Source: Bradyrhizobium jicamae
GTDB lineage: Bacteria; Pseudomonadota; Alphaproteobacteria; Rhizobiales; Xanthobacteraceae
NCBI RefSeq assembly: GCF_001440395.1
Contig: NZ_LLXZ01000108.1
Span: forward strand, 4,558 to 42,015
Direction of reading: 5' to 3'
Length of the DNA: 37,458 nt
In this document: piece by piece, positions 32,858-37,458 of the stretch
Numbering within the stretch: position 1 is the stretch's first letter
Layout of the letters: each line of letters opens with the position of its first letter
Notes under the pieces: generated by a model
Database searches by the model: none
Seen by the model: the letters and a program-made list of their open reading frames with translations, nothing else
What the model was told of the DNA's origin: nothing
Program-made: the position numbers and the translations under genes

Positions 32858-33634
32858 ATGCTGAAAAAGCGCCTGATCCCGAAATTCCTGCTGCGTGACG
32901 GCCGGCTCGTCAAGTATGTCCGCTTCTTCGAGAACGAGCGTGCCGCCGGCAATCCGGTGACGACGGCGAAGGTCTATAACGACTATGGCGTCGACGAATT
33001 GATCGTGCTGGACATCGTGCCGAGCGAGGCCTCGCGTCACCGCGTGGTCGAGATCATCGAGCGGATGTCAGAAGAGATATTCATGCCGTTCACGGTCGGC
33101 GGTGGGGTCAAGACGCTCGACGACGTCAACGCGCTGCTTCGCGCCGGCGCCGACAAGGTGTCGGTGAATTCGGAAGCGGTCCGGCGGCCGGAATTTTTGC
33201 GCGAGGCTGCGCGCACCTTCGGCGACCAGTGCATGACGGTGTCGATCGACTACAAGAAGATCAGCCCCAATCACGCCAGCGTTTTCATCGACGGCGGCCG
33301 TGAGCACGTAGCCCTCGATCCAATCGAATGGGCGCGGCGCTGCGAGGACCTTCATTGCGGCGAGGTGCTGCTCGGCTCCATCGACCGGGACGGCACCATG
33401 AGCGGTTACGACCTTGAGATGATCCACAGGGCTGCAAACGTGCTGAGCGTGCCCTTGATCGTTTCCGGCGGCTGCGGCTCACTTCAGCATGCGATCGACG
33501 CCCTGGAGGCCGGCGCGTCCGCGGTGGCGATTTCGTCGATGTTTCTCTTTACCGATCATAGCCCGATCAAGCTGCGCAGCCATCTCTTCTCTCGCGGCCT
33601 CGAGGTGCGGGCGAGCTCCAGCAGCAGGAACTAG
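32858..33634 (+). CDS. HisF-like partner of the amidotransferase (Asp11 replaced)
   Basis: A 258-residue TIM-barrel protein related to the HisF cyclase. In true HisF the catalytic pair is D11 and D130. Here the first loop reads IPKFLLRDGRLVK, so position 11 is Leu, while D131 (SIDYKK) is kept, as is LGSIDRDGTMSGYD. Loss of D11 is known in the sugar-amidotransferase paralogues (the WbuZ type) and argues against imidazole-glycerol-phosphate synthesis. Its role is to conduct ammonia from the HisH-like subunit to the amidotransferase. ATG 32858 follows the HisH-like gene by 13 bases. Confidence 0.86.
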   Translation: MLKKRLIPKFLLRDGRLVKYVRFFENERAAGNPVTTAKVYNDYGVDELIVLDIVPSEASRHRVVEIIERMSEEIFMPFTVGGGVKTLDDVNALLRAGADKVSVNSEAVRRPEFLREAARTFGDQCMTVSIDYKKISPNHASVFIDGGREHVALDPIEWARRCEDLHCGEVLLGSIDRDGTMSGYDLEMIHRAANVLSVPLIVSGGCGSLQHAIDALEAGASAVAISSMFLFTDHSPIKLRSHLFSRGLEVRASSSSRN

Positions 33635-33638
33635 CACC

Positions 33639-34304
33639 GTGCAACTCTCGCTTCAACGCAATGACCTCGCCGTCTACGTGCGGAGGCAGTTCGAGAATCT
33701 GTTCCCGGATGGCGCCGATCTCGGCGACTTGCCGAAATTCGTGGATCTTGCGCTCGAACGGATCGAGTACTGCTTCTCGCGCGTCCGGCTCAAGGGCTTC
33801 TTTGCCAATGGCGAGGCGCGGTTCTCGCATTGGCACTCCGACCAGTACGCGATCTTCCTCTACTACCTCGCAAACACCGTGTTTCGCGAGCGGCCCGCGC
33901 ATCCCATTGCCGACAAGGCTTACGCGCTCAACAAAGCCTTGCACGCGCTGGACGCATTCTACGAGGTGGAGCTGCCCGACATATTCGCGGTTCAGCATCC
34001 GGTCGGCACCGTGCTCGGCCGCGCGGGCTATTCGGATTATTTCATCTGCTACCACAACTGCACGGTCGGCGCGAATCTCGAGAACGACTATCCCTCGTTC
34101 GGCCGTGGCATCGTGATGTATGGCGGCAGCCGGGTGATTGGCAAGACAGCCGTCGGCGACAACACCTTCGTGTCGACCGGTGCGATCATTATCGATGGCG
34201 GCGCGCTCGCCGCCGACAGCGTGCTGCATGGCATCTATCCGAAGGCTGCGCGCTCACCGACGTCGCGCAACGTGAGGCGCGAAATTTTCGGCGTGGATGC
34301 CTGA
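33639..34304 (+). CDS. Serine-acetyltransferase-like hexapeptide acyltransferase
   Basis: A 221-residue protein. The N-terminal 125 residues are helical (VQLSLQRNDLAVYVRRQFEN) and contain FSHWHSDQYAIFLYYLANTVF, and the C-terminal part has a short run of beta-helix turns (CYHNCTVGANLEND; GIVMYGGSRVIGKTAVGDN; cut), as in CysE-like enzymes. It is not CysE by context; a sugar O- or N-acyl transfer is likely. I start at GTG 33639, in frame with AGGAA ten bases before it and only 4 bases after the HisF-like stop; ATG at 33661 is not in this frame. It ends the plus operon, and its TGA abuts the opposite gene's stop (TGATCA, 34302-34307). Confidence 0.72.
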   Translation: MQLSLQRNDLAVYVRRQFENLFPDGADLGDLPKFVDLALERIEYCFSRVRLKGFFANGEARFSHWHSDQYAIFLYYLANTVFRERPAHPIADKAYALNKALHALDAFYEVELPDIFAVQHPVGTVLGRAGYSDYFICYHNCTVGANLENDYPSFGRGIVMYGGSRVIGKTAVGDNTFVSTGAIIIDGGALAADSVLHGIYPKAARSPTSRNVRREIFGVDA

Positions 34305-35618
34305 TCAGGTCAGCCGCTTGAACCCGGAATGGGCCACCGGGCCGCGCAGCAATTGTTTGACGGCCTTCTGGTCCACCGCGATGCGCAGCTCGCGGAACAC
34401 CTCGTTCACGGTTTCCAGATAGCGGTCGACATGGGCGTCGGTATGCGCCCACATCGCATAGAACGATCCGGTGGCCAGGATGCCGCGGTCGAGCATCATC
34501 TGGGTGAACAGTGTGCGCACCTCCTGCGCGTCAGGCAGATCGAAGGCGAAATGCCCGAGCGGCGAGATGCCGGAAACATGCACCGGCAGGCCGGTTGCCT
34601 GCGCAACCTCGGTCCAGCCCTTCTGGATGCGGGTGCCGACGCGCATCAGATGCCGGGCGACATTCTGCTCGCGATGCTTGCGCAAGGTGGCAAGTGCTGC
34701 AACCGGACCGACGCGCTCGGTCCACGCGGTCGAACTGACAAAGGTCTCTTGCGCCGCGTCCATCGCCGAGGCGCGGCCGACGATCGCCGCCATCGGGAAC
34801 CCGTTGGCGATGGCCTTTGCGAACACCGCGACATCAGGGGCGACGTCATAGGCGAGGTGCGCGCCGCCGGAATTGATGCGGAAGCCCGACGTCACCTCGT
34901 CGAAGATCAACACCGCGCCGCAGCGGTCGGCGAGCGCTCGGATACCCTTGATGAAGGCAGGTTCAGGCTCGCTGGAGCGCACCGGCTCCATCACGATCGC
35001 TGCGAGCCGGTCGCTGTTTGCGGCAACGATCGCCTCGATCTCGTGGAGCTTGTTGAAGTGGAACGGATGCATCAACCCGGCAAGACCGCGCGGCACCCCC
35101 TTGGTATCGAGGCCCGGCAACAGGTGGCCGTCGAGCGCAGTGGTCTCGCCGAGATTGGCACTGAGATACCAGTCGTGCCAGCCGTGATAGCCGCAGAATG
35201 CCACCATGTCGCGGCCGGTGGCCGCGCGCGCGATGCGGATTGCGATTGCCATCGCTTCGCCGCCGGCTCGGCCGAAGCGGACCATGTCCGCCCAGGGATG
35301 CAGCTCGATCAGGAGTTCCGCGAGTTCGATATCCTCGGCGCAATTCAGCGTCGACATCGAGCCCATATCGATCGCGGTCTTCACCGCGGCATCGACGTCG
35401 GGATCGGCAAAGCCCAGGATGGTGGCACCGATGCCGCAATAGCTCATGTCGAGATAGGTCCTGCCGTCGAGGTCGACGACTTCAGCGCCCTTGGCCGACT
35501 TGAAATAGGTCGGCCATTGCTCGGGCAGGAACATTTCGGGCCGTTTGGAGAGCAATTGCGTTCCGCCGGGCATCACCTTGCGCGCGCGCCGGTAAAGCGT
35601 TTGGCCAGTGCTCGACAT
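34305..35618 (-). CDS. Class III PLP aminotransferase / glutamate-1-semialdehyde aminomutase-like
   Basis: A 437-residue fold-type I, class III PLP enzyme. VMPGGTQLLSKRPEMFLPEQ is like the start of the GSA-aminomutase group, VAFCGYHGWHDWYLS is the typical mid segment, LIFDEVTSGFRI holds the PLP Asp, and the Schiff-base lysine is K268 in FAKAIANGFPM. It is not HemL by context. An AGGAG lies about 12 bases before the ATG at 35618. Its role in the sugar cluster is unknown. Such homologues occur in glycan clusters, where they may make an amino-acyl or amino-sugar building block. The opposing strand and the 165-base gap upstream suggest its own promoter or read-through from the glycosyltransferase. 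Confidence 0.75.
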   Translation of the reverse strand: MSSTGQTLYRRARKVMPGGTQLLSKRPEMFLPEQWPTYFKSAKGAEVVDLDGRTYLDMSYCGIGATILGFADPDVDAAVKTAIDMGSMSTLNCAEDIELAELLIELHPWADMVRFGRAGGEAMAIAIRIARAATGRDMVAFCGYHGWHDWYLSANLGETTALDGHLLPGLDTKGVPRGLAGLMHPFHFNKLHEIEAIVAANSDRLAAIVMEPVRSSEPEPAFIKGIRALADRCGAVLIFDEVTSGFRINSGGAHLAYDVAPDVAVFAKAIANGFPMAAIVGRASAMDAAQETFVSSTAWTERVGPVAALATLRKHREQNVARHLMRVGTRIQKGWTEVAQATGLPVHVSGISPLGHFAFDLPDAQEVRTLFTQMMLDRGILATGSFYAMWAHTDAHVDRYLETVNEVFRELRIAVDQKAVKQLLRGPVAHSGFKRLT

Positions 35619-35783
35619 CGCATATTTCTCCTGCAGGGAAGCAGGCGGTGGATACCCTAAGCCCCCCGGTCAGGCAAGGTGCCGTCCCCGGCCACCGCTC
35701 GCAATCGAATTGCAAAAGGGGCTCGCCACGGCACCGTCTGTCTTGACGAGGAGCGCGTGACGCGCACCCGCAGCCAAGCGTCT

Positions 35784-37013
35784 TCACGTTGTTTGACTGC
35801 GGTCCATCCTTGCCTGCGTGACGTCGTTGACGACACGGCGATAAAAGCCAAGCGCGGCTTCTTCACGGTATTTGTAGGCAACGCTGGCCGCTCGCATTCC
35901 TTTTTCGGTCGTCGCCTGACGATCTCGTGCAGCTTCCCGGATAGCGCGCGCGAGTTCGACCGGATCCTCGGGCGCTACCACCCATCCGATGGCCTCTTCA
36001 CCGAGCACCAGAGCTCCTTCAGAATTTGCCTCTGACGCTATAACAACCGGCCGGCCGACAGCCAGGAGATTGTAGAGGCGGCTCGGAATTGAGACGCCGG
36101 CGATACTTCGGCGATAGGGTATCACCCAAAGGTCCGCCGCCGCCAGGAATTCGATGAGCTCATCGTCGGGGACCGGGCTCAGGATCGTGACGTTGGCGAG
36201 GCTTTCCTGGGCGTACAGGTCATTCAATTCCTTCCAGCCAACGCCCCATCCGGACAGGATGAAGTGAATGTCGCTCTCTGACTGCAGAAGTCTTGCTGCC
36301 TCAAACACCGTTGCAGGAGAGTGGGTGAACCCAAGGTTGCCTGATAGGCCGACGATGAATTTGGAGGTCTCCCGAGCACGGAAACGGCTGGATGGGTCGA
36401 TCTCCCGATATCCGATGGGGATCAGAGGCCAATTGGGGATGATGTGAAGCTTGTCTGCTCTGACGCCCGGATACTTCAGGATCAGGGGCGGCACATCCCG
36501 TCCGATGACGACGATAGCATCCAGGCTTCGAAACAGGAGCGTGTTGGCGAAGCGGATGAGCCGGGCCGCAAAGGACTTGGATTGGATCAGGCCGGCCGCT
36601 TCGAGCGCTTCGGGATAGAGATCGTAGATGAGGAGCAGCGTCGCCGCGCCGCGCAGTTTCGCCGCCAGAAGCACGGTGTAAGGCAACGTGAAAGGAGACG
36701 TTACGCAGAAGACGACGTCACTGGATGTTGCTCGCCTCAAGACCGAGAGGAACATCCGTGCAGCCAGCAGGCAAACCGCCGCTGCGCGTTGCGCGAGCGC
36801 GGACTTGCGCGGGCTCCAGTTTCTGATTTCGATAACGGCCGGATTGCGGAGCGGGTCGGCGCCAAGCGAATTCGGGTTGGGCGTCGCGGAAATAACGACA
36901 ACTTGGTTATCTGCCGCGAGTGTTTCGGCGATCTTGCCCAGATACACCGCGGTCGTGCTCGTATCCGGAGGATAGAACTGAGTAGCGAGGATCAGCCGTG
37001 CAGAGTTGTGCAT
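35784..37013 (-). CDS. Glycosyltransferase family 4
   Basis: A 409-residue GT-B glycosyltransferase. The first strand LILATQFYPPDTSTTAVYLG has the acceptor loop of the WbuB/CapH-like GT4 group. DVVFCVTSPFTLPYTVLLA and LLIYDLYPEALEAAGLI are its usual inner segments. The donor lobe has FIVGLSGNLGFTHSPATV and then IAGVSIPSRLYNLLAVGRPVV, near residues 310-330, where the family's E-x7-E element should fall. It starts at ATG 37013, 14 bases after the GDP-fucose synthase stop, so the two are probably one operon. WbuB-type enzymes often transfer N-acetylfucosamine-like sugars, but the specificity is not readable. Confidence 0.85.
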   Translation of the reverse strand: MHNSARLILATQFYPPDTSTTAVYLGKIAETLAADNQVVVISATPNPNSLGADPLRNPAVIEIRNWSPRKSALAQRAAAVCLLAARMFLSVLRRATSSDVVFCVTSPFTLPYTVLLAAKLRGAATLLLIYDLYPEALEAAGLIQSKSFAARLIRFANTLLFRSLDAIVVIGRDVPPLILKYPGVRADKLHIIPNWPLIPIGYREIDPSSRFRARETSKFIVGLSGNLGFTHSPATVFEAARLLQSESDIHFILSGWGVGWKELNDLYAQESLANVTILSPVPDDELIEFLAAADLWVIPYRRSIAGVSIPSRLYNLLAVGRPVVIASEANSEGALVLGEEAIGWVVAPEDPVELARAIREAARDRQATTEKGMRAASVAYKYREEAALGFYRRVVNDVTQARMDRSQTT

Positions 37014-37027
37014 GTGTGAAGGCTGTC

Positions 37028-37458
37028 TTAAATATCAGGCTCTGATCGTCGATCTGTCGCCTGTTCCGTTCGGTATGCCTGGTAGGCGAGCTTGATGCCC
37101 TCCTCGAGCGAGGTGCTGGCACGCCAGCCAAGCTTGGCCAGGCGGTTGACGTCGAGCAGCTTGCGCGGCGTGCCGTCTGGGCGCGACGCGTCGAAGCTGA
37201 TCTCGCCGGTGTACCCCACGGTTGCAGCGACCACGCGGGCGAATTCGGCGATGGTGATGTCCTCGCCGGTGCCGATGTTAACCAGTTCGCGATCCGAATA
37301 GGTCTTCATCAAATGGATGCAGGCGTCGGCGAGATCGTCGACATAGAGGAATTCCCGCCGCGGCGTACCGGTGCCCCAGACCACGACCTCCTTGGCGCCG
37401 GCAACCTTGGCCTCGTGGAAGCGGCGGATCAGCGCGGCGACGACATGGCTGTATTCGG
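37028..37458 (-). CDS. fcl: GDP-L-fucose synthase, C-terminal part (cut by window edge)
   Basis: The frame is open to the window end; about 143 residues are visible, less than half of the usual ~315. SHVVAALIRRFHEAKV, VVVWGTGTPRREFLYVDDLA and LVNIGTGEDITIAEFA are diagnostic of Fcl/WcaG, which epimerises and reduces GDP-4-keto-6-deoxymannose to GDP-L-fucose. The YxxxK active site is outside. An upstream gmd would be expected beyond the right edge. The C-terminus (RRSEPDI) is short. It indicates that fucose is another component of the surface glycan or that the cluster continues to the right. Confidence 0.88.
   Translation of the reverse strand, partial: EYSHVVAALIRRFHEAKVAGAKEVVVWGTGTPRREFLYVDDLADACIHLMKTYSDRELVNIGTGEDITIAEFARVVAATVGYTGEISFDASRPDGTPRKLLDVNRLAKLGWRASTSLEEGIKLAYQAYRTEQATDRRSEPDI

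Noticed and set aside
32206..33634. Histidine biosynthesis genes hisH and hisF
   Set aside because: The HisF-like protein lacks Asp11, no other his gene is near, and both follow an N-acetyl-sugar amidotransferase, as in WbpG/HisH2/HisF2 loci.
34329..35660. 443-codon plus-strand open frame opposite the class III aminotransferase
   Set aside because: The product is His/Arg/Gly-rich with no known domain, while the opposite strand has all PLP-enzyme motifs.
1..37458. tRNA genes, CRISPR arrays, intact insertion sequences
   Set aside because: I looked for cloverleaf-like ends, regularly spaced repeats and transposase motifs by eye and found none that hold up.

Overview
The window is a polysaccharide biosynthesis island from a GC-rich alphaproteobacterium. 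A Bradyrhizobium-like member of the Nitrobacteraceae is my best guess, from the tryptophan-rich/DLNGDG exoprotein tail at the left edge, the codon use and the O-antigen gene types. The species assignment is inference. I count 32 protein genes (two cut by the window edges) and see no RNA gene, intact insertion sequence or CRISPR array.

Left part (2-11892): the tail of a secreted calcium-binding-type protein; a membrane acyltransferase; then a co-directional run of flippase, asparagine-synthase-like amidotransferase, CgeB-type glycosyltransferase, methyltransferase, hexapeptide acyltransferase, sugar epimerase/dehydratase and GT4-type glycosyltransferase. A convergent, more AT-rich multi-spanning membrane protein (Wzy candidate) closes this part.

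Middle part (11893-22046): a 704-base gap with a perfect 16-base palindrome; a WbpB/WbpD/WbpE-type trio for a 2,3-diacetamido uronic acid nucleotide; LegB and LegC; a KpsS-like capsule protein that may be a nonulosonate transferase; a second flippase and a second polymerase candidate.

Right part (22052-37458): a sugar epimerase/dehydratase facing away from an FkbM methyltransferase; a minus-strand operon legF-legG-dioxygenase; and, divergent from it, a tightly coupled plus-strand operon legI-legH-ptmE-ptmA followed by an N-acetyl-sugar amidotransferase, HisH- and HisF-like partners and a serine-acetyltransferase-like protein. Minus-strand genes follow: a class III aminotransferase, a GT4 glycosyltransferase and the end of GDP-fucose synthase.

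Taken together, the window encodes nearly a whole route to a CMP-legionaminic-acid-type sugar, probably through GDP-linked intermediates (PtmE present) and with an acetimidoyl (amidine) group added. It also encodes a diacetamido-uronic acid branch and two sets of export/polymerisation proteins. The least explained parts are the Fe(II)/2-oxoglutarate dioxygenase in the legF-legG operon, the class III aminotransferase, the KpsS-like candidate transferase, and several dyad sites in the intergenic regions.
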